From NCBI RefSeq assembly GCF_028688795.1, contig NZ_JAQTXM010000011.1, forward strand, positions 1-64,000: a stretch of 64,000 nucleotides of DNA, written 5' to 3'. Under the pieces are notes generated by a model. That model was given only the letters and a program-made list of their open reading frames with translations, was not told the DNA's origin and did not search any database. Below are positions 1 to 8,449 of this stretch, one piece after another. Origin of the DNA: Rhodoferax sp. (lineage in GTDB: Bacteria; Pseudomonadota; Gammaproteobacteria; Burkholderiales; Burkholderiaceae_C). Position 1 is the first letter of the stretch; each line of letters begins with the position of its first letter. Both the position numbers and the translations under genes were made by a program.

Positions 1-2
1 TT

Positions 3-176
3 CAGAACAACAGCGTTGATTTCATTGAGCTATTTCTAATGGATGCCATTAGAAATCCACAAGAAAATGTGAGCAGTTATTGTGCCGCCAAAGTCGGCAG
101 AAGTCCTAATGAACAATCTCGGTTTATTGCACTTGAAAGTGCCCTGTCGTTGCCAGCGCAACTCGGCAATCCATGA
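3..176 (+). CDS. 3' end of an unrecognised gene (partial)
   Basis: An open frame runs from the window edge to a TGA and encodes about 57 residues (ending in PAQLGNP). It is below the ORF-track cut-off and has no start in the window. Its codons are visibly richer in A and T (AGA, AAT, CAA, GAA) than those of imuA downstream, which suggests a different origin or simply non-coding DNA. I do not recognise the protein. It could be the C-terminus of a real gene that begins upstream or a chance open frame. Confidence 0.3.
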   Translation, partial: QNNSVDFIELFLMDAIRNPQENVSSYCAAKVGRSPNEQSRFIALESALSLPAQLGNP

Positions 177-207
177 CGCTGTTATGGCGTCGGGTGACTG
201 AGTGGCC

Positions 208-918
208 ATGGCAGCAGCAGCCACGCATGACTTTGGCGATGCCGTCTGGCGTGCCGACGCCCTGGCGCGCCACGCCAGTCCGGCCGGTGTGGTGGCCACT
301 GGCCATGCGCTGCTGGACGCCGAGCTGCCCGGCGGTGGCTGGCCCGTGGGGGGTTTGTGCGAGATTTTGCAAAGCCACAGCGCCCAAAGTGAGTGGCGCT
401 TGCTGCTGCCGGCCTTGTGTACCGCACAGCAAGGCACCAGGCCAACCGCTGCACAGTGGGTGGTGCTGATCGGCCCGCCGCATGTGCCGTTTGGTCCGGC
501 CCTGGCCGCACAGGGGCTTGATGTGCGGCGTCTGCTATGGGTCAAGGAACAAGCCCCTGCCGAGCGGCTGTGGACCGCAGAGCAAGCCTTGCGTTGCGAA
601 GGCGTGGCTGCCGTGCTGGCCTGGTTGCCGCAGGTGCAGGCAGCGCAACTGCGACGGCTGCAAATGGCCGCCCTGACACACGCCAAGCTGCTGTTTGTGA
701 TGCGCCCGGCGGCGGCACGGCACGAGTCGTCGCCGGCCGTGCTGCGGCTGCTGTTGCCGACACCGTCACAAGAGGCCAGCCCGTGTGCTGATCTCGACGC
801 CCTGCACATTCAGGTGCTCAAGCGCCGCGGGCCACCGCTGGCAGGCGCCTTGGCCCTGTTTGCCCGCGCCGCAGACAAGTGGGAGCGCCAGCATGCACTG
901 GATTGCCTTGCAGCCTGA
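208..918 (+). CDS. imuA: ImuA, translesion-synthesis accessory protein
   Basis: Encodes about 236 aa. The phrase LDAELPGGGWPVGGLCEIL near the N-terminus is typical of ImuA, a RecA/SulA-like protein made in the SOS response with ImuB and DnaE2 (ImuC) in mutagenic repair. The track starts at a GTG at 202; the ATG at 208 is the preferred start but neither has a strong ribosome site. The 3' end overlaps imuB by 26 bases in another frame, so the two are co-translated, as is usual for the cassette. The third cassette gene, dnaE2, is not in the window. No LexA box was identified in the short upstream region. Confidence 0.85.
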   Translation: MAAAATHDFGDAVWRADALARHASPAGVVATGHALLDAELPGGGWPVGGLCEILQSHSAQSEWRLLLPALCTAQQGTRPTAAQWVVLIGPPHVPFGPALAAQGLDVRRLLWVKEQAPAERLWTAEQALRCEGVAAVLAWLPQVQAAQLRRLQMAALTHAKLLFVMRPAAARHESSPAVLRLLLPTPSQEASPCADLDALHIQVLKRRGPPLAGALALFARAADKWERQHALDCLAA

Positions 919-2461
919 ACCCGTGCCTGCCGATGGGGCCGACAGCCTCACCGACCCCGTCACCGCTTTGGGCTGGTGGGCGCTGCGCTACACGCCCAAG
1001 GTGGCGCGCACAGGCGATGTGCTGCTGCTAGAGGTGGCGGCCAGCGCCCGGCTGTGGGGTGGCCTGCCTGCGCTGCTACAGCATATTCTTACATCAAATC
1101 AGCCTGCAGACCTTTATAAATATGCGCAAGCAGCTACGTCTTTAATAGCATTGGCAGCGCTTGAGGTGAGGCCATCCAGCGCCCTGCAGCCTGTCAAGCC
1201 GATGCTGGGAAAACGCCTGCCTGAGACAAGGCCGCTGGCAACAGGTCTGCCCGCACACAACCCACCCCTGAATAGCCAGTCAGCAAATGACTTGGCCGGC
1301 ATCCATCCATCTGTGGACAAGCTAACGCCAGACGACTTGCCGCTGCATGCCTTGGCCGCCGCCCAGCCGCACCTTGACACCCTGGCGCGCTTGGGCGTGA
1401 CCACCTGGGGCCAGTTGCGCGCGCTGCCGCGTGGCGGCGTCAGCCGGCGGTTTGGCGCGGCGCTGCTTGACGCACTCGACCAAGCCTACGGCGAGCGTCC
1501 CGACCTTTACCCCTGGCTGACGCTGCCCGAGGTGTTTGAGGCGTCGCTGGAACTCAGCGCCCAGGTTGAAAGTGCCCCCGCCCTGCTGTTTGCCGCGCGC
1601 CGTTTGCTAGCGCAGCTTAAGGTCTGGCTGCAGCTGCGCCACCGCGGTGTGCTGGCGCTGGAGCTCCGGTGGCAAATGGATGAACGCCGCCACACCGACC
1701 ATCAGGGCACGCTCCTGCTGCGCACTGCCCAGCCGACACAAGACAGCAGCCATTTGCAGCGCCTGCTGGGCGAACATCTGGCGCATGTGAGCTTGCCCGC
1801 ACCGGCCCACACCTTGCGCCTGCGCACACTGGAAACCGCCGCCCTGTCCCATGACAGCGCCAGCTTGTTGCCTGATGCCGTGAGCACGGGTGACAGCCTG
1901 GCGCAGATGGTGGAGCGCCTGAGCGCCCGCTTAGGGCCAGAGCAGGTGCTGCAACTGCAGCCGCGTTTGGACCACCGGCCCGAGCAGATGCAGACATGGC
2001 AAAAAGCCGCTACACAGTTAATAGCTGCTCACGCTTATGAAACAAGGGCTACAAGCCAAAAATGCTTAAAAATTCCAAACACATCCGTTGTCACGGCGGG
2101 TTGTGGGCTGGGTTCTGCCGATGCGACGCAAAGCCAAGCTGCGCCCGTGCCGGTATCTACGCCAGCGTCCGCGTGGGTGTCAGGCGGTGGTTCCTGGGCG
2201 CAGCCGCTGGCCCCCACCTGGCTGCTGCAAGCGCCCCTGAAACTGGCGCTGCGCCAGCAGCAGCCGCAATACCGGGGGCCGTTGACCTTGCTGACTGGCC
2301 CGCAGCGCATCGAATCCGGTTGGTGGGGCGGCGGCGATCTGGCGCTGCGAGACTACTTTGTGGCACGCAGTGCACAGGCCGAGCTGTTGTGGATTTACCG
2401 CGAGCGGCTGCCAGACGCACAAGCAGCGTCCGCTTGGTATCTGCATGGCATCTTTGCCTGA
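893..2461 (+). CDS. imuB: ImuB, Y-family polymerase-like protein with two repeat-derived insertions
   Basis: The ATG at 893 lies inside the end of imuA and gives about 522 aa; the longer track start (785) would be read through imuA. ImuB is a catalytically dead DinB-like protein that links DnaE2 to the clamp. Landmarks are LRALPRGGVSRRFGAALLD and a C-terminal APTWLLQAPLKL segment. The N-terminus before ALGWWALRYTP is short compared with canonical ImuB; from memory this is common in Comamonadaceae. Two AT-rich stretches, encoding roughly DLYKYAQAATSLIALA and AATQLIAAHAYETRATS, match the dispersed repeat of this window and sit in poorly conserved linkers, keeping the frame open. Confidence 0.85.
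   Translation: MHWIALQPEPVPADGADSLTDPVTALGWWALRYTPKVARTGDVLLLEVAASARLWGGLPALLQHILTSNQPADLYKYAQAATSLIALAALEVRPSSALQPVKPMLGKRLPETRPLATGLPAHNPPLNSQSANDLAGIHPSVDKLTPDDLPLHALAAAQPHLDTLARLGVTTWGQLRALPRGGVSRRFGAALLDALDQAYGERPDLYPWLTLPEVFEASLELSAQVESAPALLFAARRLLAQLKVWLQLRHRGVLALELRWQMDERRHTDHQGTLLLRTAQPTQDSSHLQRLLGEHLAHVSLPAPAHTLRLRTLETAALSHDSASLLPDAVSTGDSLAQMVERLSARLGPEQVLQLQPRLDHRPEQMQTWQKAATQLIAAHAYETRATSQKCLKIPNTSVVTAGCGLGSADATQSQAAPVPVSTPASAWVSGGGSWAQPLAPTWLLQAPLKLALRQQQPQYRGPLTLLTGPQRIESGWWGGGDLALRDYFVARSAQAELLWIYRERLPDAQAASAWYLHGIFA
1093..1149 (+). repeat. Dispersed AT-rich repeat, copy 1 (inside imuB)
   Basis: Matches the family pattern (A/T)-GCCTCTAGCCCTT-N-AATA-GCGCAAGCAGCTA-AT-rich, here as agacctttataaatatgcgc followed by aagcagcta. 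It lies wholly inside the imuB reading frame and is translated. Confidence 0.6.
2011..2075 (-). repeat. Dispersed AT-rich repeat, copy 2 (inside imuB)
   Basis: Reverse-orientation copy: ttaatagctgctcacgctta, then aagggctacaagccaaaaat. It lies inside imuB near the C-terminal linker and is translated without a stop. Confidence 0.7.
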
Positions 2462-2501
2462 AGGACAACGGATTAACGTGGCATGCCGCCGTGATGAACC
2501 G

Positions 2502-2550
2502 TTCACGTCATTGCAAACAACGTGAAGCAATCCATGACTTCCGGACTGCC
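2502..2550. repeat. Palindromic repeat fragment between imuB and the DUF2894 gene
   Basis: A perfect 7-bp inverted repeat (ttcacgt/acgtgaa, 11-base loop, 2502-2526) is followed by gaagcaatccatga. The whole stretch resembles the common dispersed gtcattgcgag...gaagcaatccatg type of bacterial intergenic repeat. It lies between the convergent ends of imuB and the DUF2894 gene and may work as a hairpin in both transcripts. Matching to that repeat type is from memory. Confidence 0.4.
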
Positions 2551-2566
2551 TAGACTCCCGCGCCAA

Positions 2567-3391
2567 TCAGCGCGCTTGGGCGCGCCGGGGTTTTGGCTTT
2601 TTGCTGCTGTCGCCTTCAGCGATTTTTTTGACCTGCGCCTGTTTTTCCTTGTCGCATTGGTCCAGGCACAGCAGGGCATCGACATACGACGTGAACCGGT
2701 TCAGGTAATCAGGCGATACCTCACGCATCACCGCCAGTGAGCGCAGTACAAGCCTGTGTGGATTGAGCGGCCCGGCGTTTTTGGGGGCCTGCTCCAGCGC
2801 TTGGGTAACCCGCTTGGCCACGCTGATTTTGGACCAGGTGTTTCTGAAATATTGCGTGGCATTGGGCTCGGGATGCTGCCCGGCAGGTCCTGCAAAACGC
2901 TGCGCCTCTGTCGCCCCCATTGGCTCCAGGGTCTGCCCAATGGCTTGCCCAGACACACGCTGTGTCAAGTCGCGGGTCAGGTCGCCCAAAGACGCAGGCT
3001 GCGCGTTGGTTGTCAGGCCCCGAATGCGTTGCTTCACGCCTCTGGCATCGCTTGTTTCAAGCAGCGGCTGCAGCTTTGCGGCAGTCTGCGGGGCCATTGG
3101 GTTGATGGCGTTTTGGGCATCAGCTTGCGCATGCGCAAAACGCGCTGTGAACGCCGCCAGCGCTTGCGCCAGTTTGCCGTCAAGCAGCGCCCTGACACGA
3201 CCTTGCTGGCCGCTGGCGCGGCGGGCCAGAACGCCAAGGTAATGCAGGCCGACCGGGTCAAACCGGTCTGCGCCGGCCTGGCGCAAAGCGGCCAAGGCCG
3301 CGCCGACATCTGCGGGTTGGTCTGCCTGCGGTGCTGACCTCTCGCGGTGGTTGGCCTCAATCACGTCATTCACCTCAAACACCTCACTCAA
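2567..3391 (-). CDS. DUF2894 domain-containing protein
   Basis: About 274 aa, soluble, no signal peptide or membrane segment. The C-terminal LNPHRLVLRSLAVMREVSPDYLNRF is the part I associate with DUF2894; the tail is very basic (KKPKPRRAQAR). The track start is a TTG that overlaps the stop of the OmpA gene by four bases; a GTG six codons later is an alternative. It is the last gene of a four-gene minus-strand operon (DUF3348, DUF802, OmpA, DUF2894) in which every junction overlaps, so it is likely a partner of the membrane complex made by its neighbours. Biochemical function is unknown. Confidence 0.7.
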   Translation of the reverse strand: MSEVFEVNDVIEANHRERSAPQADQPADVGAALAALRQAGADRFDPVGLHYLGVLARRASGQQGRVRALLDGKLAQALAAFTARFAHAQADAQNAINPMAPQTAAKLQPLLETSDARGVKQRIRGLTTNAQPASLGDLTRDLTQRVSGQAIGQTLEPMGATEAQRFAGPAGQHPEPNATQYFRNTWSKISVAKRVTQALEQAPKNAGPLNPHRLVLRSLAVMREVSPDYLNRFTSYVDALLCLDQCDKEKQAQVKKIAEGDSSKKPKPRRAQAR

Positions 3392-4023
3392 GGAGCGGCT
3401 TTGGTGTTGCTGGTCTTGGGCACGGGCGCCATTTCAACGCGTCGGTTTTGCGCGCGCGCGGCATCGTCCGTGTTGGGGGCCAAGGGCTGCTCGGCACCAA
3501 AGGCAGCGGCAAAAACCATCGACGCGGGCATGCCGTCTTCAATCAAGGCCCGGGTCACGGTCAGCGCTCGCTGGGCTGACAACTCCCAGTTGTCGGCAAA
3601 TCGCGCGTTACCGTCGCGTATGGATCGGTCATCGGTGAAACCGCTCACCATCAGCAGCTCGTTGCGCGAGGCCAGATATGCTTGCAACGGTGCCACCAGG
3701 CTGCTCAGCAGCTGGCGGCCTTCGGGCTGCAGTTGGTCGGAATTCAGCGCAAACAAGACCCGGCCACTGATGCCAATGCGTCCGTTGTTCAAGGTGATGC
3801 GTCCGCTGGCCAGCGGAATGGCCAGGGCTTTTTCAAGGCTCATGCGGCGTTGTTCTTCAACCTGACGTTTTTGCACCTCGGCTTGCAGGCTGGTCTGCAG
3901 CTCCATTTGCACACCCAGAACACCCACCAAAATCAGCACAAAAGCCCCCAGCAGCCCCGACATCAGATCGCCAAAAACGGCCCAGACGGGCGCGGTTTGC
4001 TCGATACCGTCACTGTTTTCCAT
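3388..4023 (-). CDS. MotB/TolR-like OmpA-family protein
   Basis: 211 aa. Residues about 12-38 form one membrane helix with an acidic residue just before it (PVWAVFGDLMSGLLGAFVLI), the arrangement seen in MotB, TolR and ZorB, where the aspartate carries the ion. A short coiled segment follows, then an OmpA-like peptidoglycan-binding domain (about 80-200) with the SGFTDDRS and AQRALTVTRAL elements. The start overlaps the stop of the DUF802 gene by one base (TGATG) and the stop overlaps the DUF2894 start. With the MotA-like upstream gene it should form an inner-membrane ion channel anchored to the cell wall. Confidence 0.75.
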   Translation of the reverse strand: MENSDGIEQTAPVWAVFGDLMSGLLGAFVLILVGVLGVQMELQTSLQAEVQKRQVEEQRRMSLEKALAIPLASGRITLNNGRIGISGRVLFALNSDQLQPEGRQLLSSLVAPLQAYLASRNELLMVSGFTDDRSIRDGNARFADNWELSAQRALTVTRALIEDGMPASMVFAAAFGAEQPLAPNTDDAARAQNRRVEMAPVPKTSNTKAAP

Positions 4024-6191
4024 CAGTTCACCTCTTGCGCAGACAAGGCCTGCTGACGCGGCAACTGGCGCAGTTCTTCAAAGATTTCCTTCTGCGACAG
4101 GGTGCTCAAGTCAATCAGTTCACGCGCCTGCGCCACGTAATAAGCCAGCTGCTCATCGCTGCGGGTCATGGACTTGTCCATGGCGACCTCGATGCGTTGC
4201 AGTTGGCTCAGCAGCTTCTCATTGGCCGCGCCAAACGATTGCACGGCAAAGCCAAAGGTTTCACCCAGGCTGGAGACCTCCACCGCACTGCTGTTGACGT
4301 GGGCGGCCACGTCGGCCAGTTTGCCGGTTTCCACACCCAGCTGGTCGGCAAACTGGCTGCTGACGGTGTTGAGTGCTACTGCTGAAGAGGCCACCAGCGT
4401 GTCGATCACCGCGCGCTGCTCAGCGGCGGCGTGGTGGATGGCCTCCAGCAATGAATTCAGCGTGGCCATGATGCGGCTGCGCTCTTCCAGCAGCTCGTTG
4501 TCGCGCACCAGGCTGCCCGACATCTCCTGGCGCAATTGCCCAATGACCTCGGCGGCCGCCCGGGGTGCTTCTGAGGCGGTGGCGATGAGCCGCGTGATGG
4601 GTGCTTCCAGCGCGGTGCCCAGTGTGGCCAGATGGCCGACCATGGCCGCCTGCAAGTCGCCCAGCCGGTTGACCGCCGCCAAGCCGCGCTGCGCTTCGTC
4701 ATCTCTGAGCGCGCCAAGTTCGCTGCGCAACAGGCTGGCCAGCTGGTCCATGCGCTCACCGTGCTGCGTGAGCCAGTCGGCCTCTGCCGCAATGCGGCTG
4801 TAGCCTTGCGTTTCTGAAGCGGTCACCAGCCGCGAGATGTCACTCAACGTGGCGCTGGCGCTCAATTTCGCCTGTTCGGTGATGCCGTGCGCGGTGTCGA
4901 CCAGCGTGCTGCAGATGTGCTGCTGCTGGGCCAGCGTTTGCGCCCCGGCCTGTTGCCATTCTTGCTGCAGGTTTGCTGCCATGGCGTCGAGTGAGCCAAT
5001 CCACGCCTGCTGGCGTTGCTGATCAAGCGCCGCCTGATCGACCTGCAGCGTGGCGTAGGCTTGGTTGATTGAGGTCAACAGCGATGTGGCGCGCTGCTCA
5101 AAGGTGTCGGCAAAGCCGCTCAGGGATTGACCAACACCACTGACCATGCTGGCGCTGCTGCGTTCGTGGCTGGCCAACGCCGCCGTCCAGTTGTCGGTGA
5201 CGGTGGCAGCGGTGACAGCGAGACTGGCCGCCAACCCATCAAGTTGCGTTTGTGCGGTGTCGATCAAGCGGGTGTGCAACAGCCGAGCTTCTTGCGCCAT
5301 GCCAGTCATGGCGGTCTCGACCATGGGTTTGAGGCTGTCGCTGGCCACGTGGGCACTTTGCGCCAGACTGTCCTTGAGGGACTGGCCCACGGAAGACGCC
5401 AGTTCGCTGTAAATGCCCTTGACCTCGCTGTGAAAGCTGGTCTGGTTGCTGGTCAGCTGGGTATTGAGCTGCTGGCTCATGTGGGCCATCTGAGTCATCA
5501 TGGTCTGCAATTTGTCAACCACTTCAGGCAGGGCCTGGGCTTGGTACTGCAGCGCCTTGTAGGTTTCCTGGCGTTGGTGGGTGAGTGAAAAACTGCGCAA
5601 GCTGGTGGCCAGTTTGCTGTCAAGCAGTTGTGACGCCCGCAGCCTGTCGCCCCGACTGAGAGCCGACATCAGGCCCAGCATGGCAGATGTGGCCACGCCG
5701 GCCACTGAGGTGCCAAAGGCCAGCCCCAAGCCTTTGATGGGCGCAGCCAGCGCAGCGCGGATCGCCTGCAGGTCGGTCGTGCTTTCCAGTGAAAACGCGG
5801 CGCCGTTGAGCGTGACCACCATGCCCAGAAACGTGCCTAGCATGCCCAACATCACCAGTAGCCCCACCAGGTAAGGTGTCAGCACCGGGCCGGGCAAGCC
5901 AATGCGTTCGCCTTCAATGCGCAGGCGCACCGGGTTTTGCAAGGAAGCATGCACGCCGTCAAGCCAGTCCCCCAGGCTTGCCAGCTGCTCAGGAATAGCC
6001 GCCAGCGCTGACGACAGCGTGGCCGTGGCTCGGCCGTACTGGCGCAATTCAAGCGCGCCGAACACGTACACGGCGGCAATCAACAGCGTCATCGTCAGCG
6101 CCAAGAGATGCGAGCCGATGAACCCGGTGCCGACCCAAACGACGGCCATGGCGCCCAACAAAAAGGCGCCGTTGAACAAATGTTTCTTCAT
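4023..6191 (-). CDS. DUF802-type protein: MotA/TolQ/ZorA-like channel with long coiled-coil tail
   Basis: 722 aa. Two N-terminal helices (about 8-47), a soluble loop, then two more helices: GLLVMLGMLGTFLGMVV (about 109-125) and GLGLAFGTSVAGVATSAMLG (about 154-173). The LGxLGTFLG and AFGTSVAG motifs resemble TolQ/ExbB/ZorA proton-channel subunits. Residues about 190-720 are almost entirely Gln/Ala/Leu-rich, helical and coiled-coil-like, giving a long cytoplasmic tail; DUF802 is the name I attach to such repeats in Burkholderiales. Start overlaps the DUF3348 stop (ATGA) and the stop overlaps the OmpA start. Role is unknown; the design is that of an ion-driven motor. Confidence 0.7.
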   Translation of the reverse strand: MKKHLFNGAFLLGAMAVVWVGTGFIGSHLLALTMTLLIAAVYVFGALELRQYGRATATLSSALAAIPEQLASLGDWLDGVHASLQNPVRLRIEGERIGLPGPVLTPYLVGLLVMLGMLGTFLGMVVTLNGAAFSLESTTDLQAIRAALAAPIKGLGLAFGTSVAGVATSAMLGLMSALSRGDRLRASQLLDSKLATSLRSFSLTHQRQETYKALQYQAQALPEVVDKLQTMMTQMAHMSQQLNTQLTSNQTSFHSEVKGIYSELASSVGQSLKDSLAQSAHVASDSLKPMVETAMTGMAQEARLLHTRLIDTAQTQLDGLAASLAVTAATVTDNWTAALASHERSSASMVSGVGQSLSGFADTFEQRATSLLTSINQAYATLQVDQAALDQQRQQAWIGSLDAMAANLQQEWQQAGAQTLAQQQHICSTLVDTAHGITEQAKLSASATLSDISRLVTASETQGYSRIAAEADWLTQHGERMDQLASLLRSELGALRDDEAQRGLAAVNRLGDLQAAMVGHLATLGTALEAPITRLIATASEAPRAAAEVIGQLRQEMSGSLVRDNELLEERSRIMATLNSLLEAIHHAAAEQRAVIDTLVASSAVALNTVSSQFADQLGVETGKLADVAAHVNSSAVEVSSLGETFGFAVQSFGAANEKLLSQLQRIEVAMDKSMTRSDEQLAYYVAQARELIDLSTLSQKEIFEELRQLPRQQALSAQEVN

Positions 6192-6961
6192 GGGGGGGTG
6201 TTTGTCTCGTGGTGAAAGGCTTCAATGAGCCCCAAAGCGGGTTGCAGGCGAAGGTCAAGCTCGGCCAGCAACACCGTCTGCATTTCGTGGCCAAAGCGCA
6301 CCAGCCAGCTGGGTGGGTGCAGGCGCCTGGCTGGGGGCTCTGTGGCTTGGGTGTCGGTCTGTGTCTGCTGCTGCGCTTGGCGCAGTTGCTCAAAACGTCG
6401 CCTCAAAAGCAGGGGAACGGTGGCGAGCAACTTGCTCTCGCGCTCGCTCAGTATCTCGTCAAACACCGCGTCCAGCGCGGCCAACTGCTTGAGCGCGGGG
6501 GAGGTCCTGGCCAGCAACTCTCGCGCTGCAGCGCGCAGCGGACGAACGCTTGTCTCGATGGCGCGCTGGTGGGCCTGGTAGTAACGCCGATAGGGCTCAT
6601 AGGCGGTTGGGGTGTCCAGCGGCTCGCCAGGCTGCGGGTCGGGCAGCTCGATGTGGGTGTGACTGGTGTTGGGCGAGCCACACCCGGTGATCGCATTCTC
6701 AAGACTGGTGCGTGTTCGGGCCAATATTTCGGCAATGGTCACGCGCGCGACAGATGTCGCCCCAACGGGCAGAGCAGTCGGGCTGGCTGCTCTGGCGTTG
6801 TGCGCCGCATGCAGGGCAATGGACTCATGCAGGCTCAACCATAGCCCCAGCTTTTCGGCAAACGCGCCGCCTGGCTCGACTGCATCCACGAGGGTCAGGT
6901 CGGCAAGAACACGAATGAGGTTGGAGCTGTGGAGGTGTGTACGCGTGAGGACTCGCGTCAT
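6188..6961 (-). CDS. DUF3348 domain-containing protein
   Basis: About 257 aa from the ATG at 6961 (MTRVLTRTHLHSSNLIRVLADL); the track start at 7111 adds 50 residues that look untranslated. The VDAVEPGGAFAEKLGLWLSLHESIALHAAH segment and a C-terminal RLHPPSWLVRFGHEM are the parts I associate with DUF3348. It is soluble, mostly helical, with no signal peptide. It is the first gene of the DUF3348-DUF802-OmpA-DUF2894 operon, so its promoter should lie in 6962-7200. Function unknown; likely a cytoplasmic partner of the coiled-coil tail of the DUF802 protein. Confidence 0.65.
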   Translation of the reverse strand: MTRVLTRTHLHSSNLIRVLADLTLVDAVEPGGAFAEKLGLWLSLHESIALHAAHNARAASPTALPVGATSVARVTIAEILARTRTSLENAITGCGSPNTSHTHIELPDPQPGEPLDTPTAYEPYRRYYQAHQRAIETSVRPLRAAARELLARTSPALKQLAALDAVFDEILSERESKLLATVPLLLRRRFEQLRQAQQQTQTDTQATEPPARRLHPPSWLVRFGHEMQTVLLAELDLRLQPALGLIEAFHHETNTPP

Positions 6962-7201
6962 ATCGGAGGGGAAGGAATCGGGGGGATGGTGTGGGCGCTG
7001 AAGAATCCATCGACATCTAACGCCGCATCTTGCGGACATGCAAGATAAGTCTGATTTTACTGTCACATAAAGCGAGTGACAGATCAGTCCACTCCATCTG
7101 GATTTCATCAACCTTAAGCTATTTAAAAAATAGCAACAATCCTTTGTTTAAAAAGCACGACAAGCCAGTTTATATAAATTTCAGACTGCCTTGGACTGGT
7201 A

Positions 7202-7348
7202 TCAAACCGGGTATATCTTGACCGGGCGAGTAGCCACCGGAAATCCGGCTGCACCTAACGTGTCGGCAATGGCCTTGTTGGTGTCGAAATACACCTGCCA
7301 GAAGTGGTTGGTGTGGCAATAGGGACGCAACACCAGCAGGAAGATGCC
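7202..7348 (-). pseudogene. Remnant of a MscS-family mechanosensitive channel gene (C-terminus only)
   Basis: On the minus strand, in a frame not listed in the track, about 48 codons read IFLLVLRPYCHTNHFWQVYF and continue with DTNKAIADTLGAAGFPV up to a TGA. This closely resembles the C-terminal domain of MscS-type channels (RPYCHNDHYWQVYFDTNR...). An in-frame TGA lies directly upstream and no further channel sequence is recognisable, so this is a decayed 3' fragment. The rest of 6962-7571 appears to hold only the promoter regions of the DUF3348 operon and of livH. Confidence 0.55.
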
Positions 7349-7571
7349 TCATTGCCCTTGCGCCGTACTCAAGCAGATCACCCCCAATCCCCTCGTTTTC
7401 CCTCTCCCAAAAAAAATTTACAAATACCGATTGACAGAATTGATTCCATATTTCAGAATCCACCCCCACAGATCAACGAGTCCATACAGCGGACTCTGAC
7501 AACCGGAGACAGCGCATGTTGACGTATTCAACCCGTTCAGGGTGTTTGAAATTCGCCCCTGGGAGCCACTG

Positions 7572-8447
7572 ATGCTGGCCGAATTCCTGCAATTTTTGTT
7601 TTCCGGCATCACCGTGGGTGCCACCTACGCGCTGGCCGCGTTGGGCTTCACGCTGATCTACAACGCCAGCAACGTCATCAACTTTGCCCAGGGTGAATTC
7701 ATCATGCTCGGCGGCATGCTGGCGGTGTACTTTTCGCAAGCCGGTCTGCCATTGCCGGTGGCTCTGATGCTGGCGATTCTTGTGCCGGCCATTGTGGGTG
7801 TGGTGCTTGAGAAACTGGCGATTGAGCCGGTCAAGGGCGCCGAGCCGGTCACGCTGATCATCATCACCATCGGTGCGTCGCTGGTGATTCGCGGTCTGAT
7901 TCAGGTTTGGCTGGGCAAAAACACTTTCAGCTTGCCTGCGTTTTCGGGCGATGTACCGCTGCACATTTTGGGCGCCACACTGATGCCGCAAAGCCTTTGG
8001 GTGCTGGGCGTTACTGCCATCGTGGTGGTGGCTCTGTGGTACTTTTTTAACCGCACGCTGCATGGCAAGGCGATGCTGGCCACATCCTTTAACCGGGTGG
8101 CGGCTGAGTTGGTGGGCATCAACACCAATTGGGTACTGTTCTTGAGTTTTGCCATGTCGGCCGCTTTGGGCGCGCTGGGTGGCATTCTGGTGACACCGCT
8201 CACGCTGACCTCTTATGACGTGGGCATCATGCTCGGCCTCAAAGGTTTTGTGGCTGCCGTGGTGGGTGGCTTGGGCAACGGCCTGGGTGCCGTGCTGGGC
8301 GGCTTGCTGGTGGGCATTCTGGAAGCCATGGGCGCGGGTTACATCTCGTCCGCCTACAAGGATGCCATGCCGTTTGTGCTGATCCTGCTGATTTTGTTCT
8401 TCATGCCGCGCGGTCTGTTTGGCGGCAAATCTACCGACCGGGTCTGA
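7572..8447 (+). CDS. livH: LivH-type branched-chain ABC transporter permease
   Basis: 291 aa from the ATG at 7572, preceded by GGGAG; the track's GTG at 7542 adds ten non-conserved residues. A hydrophobic polytopic protein with the LivH hallmarks GATYALAALGFTLIYNASNVINFAQGEF near the N-terminus and GGLGNGLGAVLGGLLVGILE near the C-terminus. It is the first gene of a transporter operon and lies two bases before livM. Because the operon continues into aromatic-degradation genes, the substrate is more likely an aromatic acid than leucine; that is inference from context. Confidence 0.9.
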   Translation: MLAEFLQFLFSGITVGATYALAALGFTLIYNASNVINFAQGEFIMLGGMLAVYFSQAGLPLPVALMLAILVPAIVGVVLEKLAIEPVKGAEPVTLIIITIGASLVIRGLIQVWLGKNTFSLPAFSGDVPLHILGATLMPQSLWVLGVTAIVVVALWYFFNRTLHGKAMLATSFNRVAAELVGINTNWVLFLSFAMSAALGALGGILVTPLTLTSYDVGIMLGLKGFVAAVVGGLGNGLGAVLGGLLVGILEAMGAGYISSAYKDAMPFVLILLILFFMPRGLFGGKSTDRV

Positions 8448-8449
8448 GC

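Noticed and set aside
893-2461. imuB as a pseudogene because of its short N-terminus and the two repeats
   Set aside because: The frame is open throughout, overlaps imuA normally and keeps the conserved ImuB blocks; the short N-terminus appears normal for the family in this group.
7085-7150. AT-rich stretch with aagctatttaaaaaatagca that could be another repeat copy
   Set aside because: Only the AT-rich half fits; the GCCTCTAGCCCTT and GCGCAAGCAGCTA cores are not recognisable, so it was not counted.
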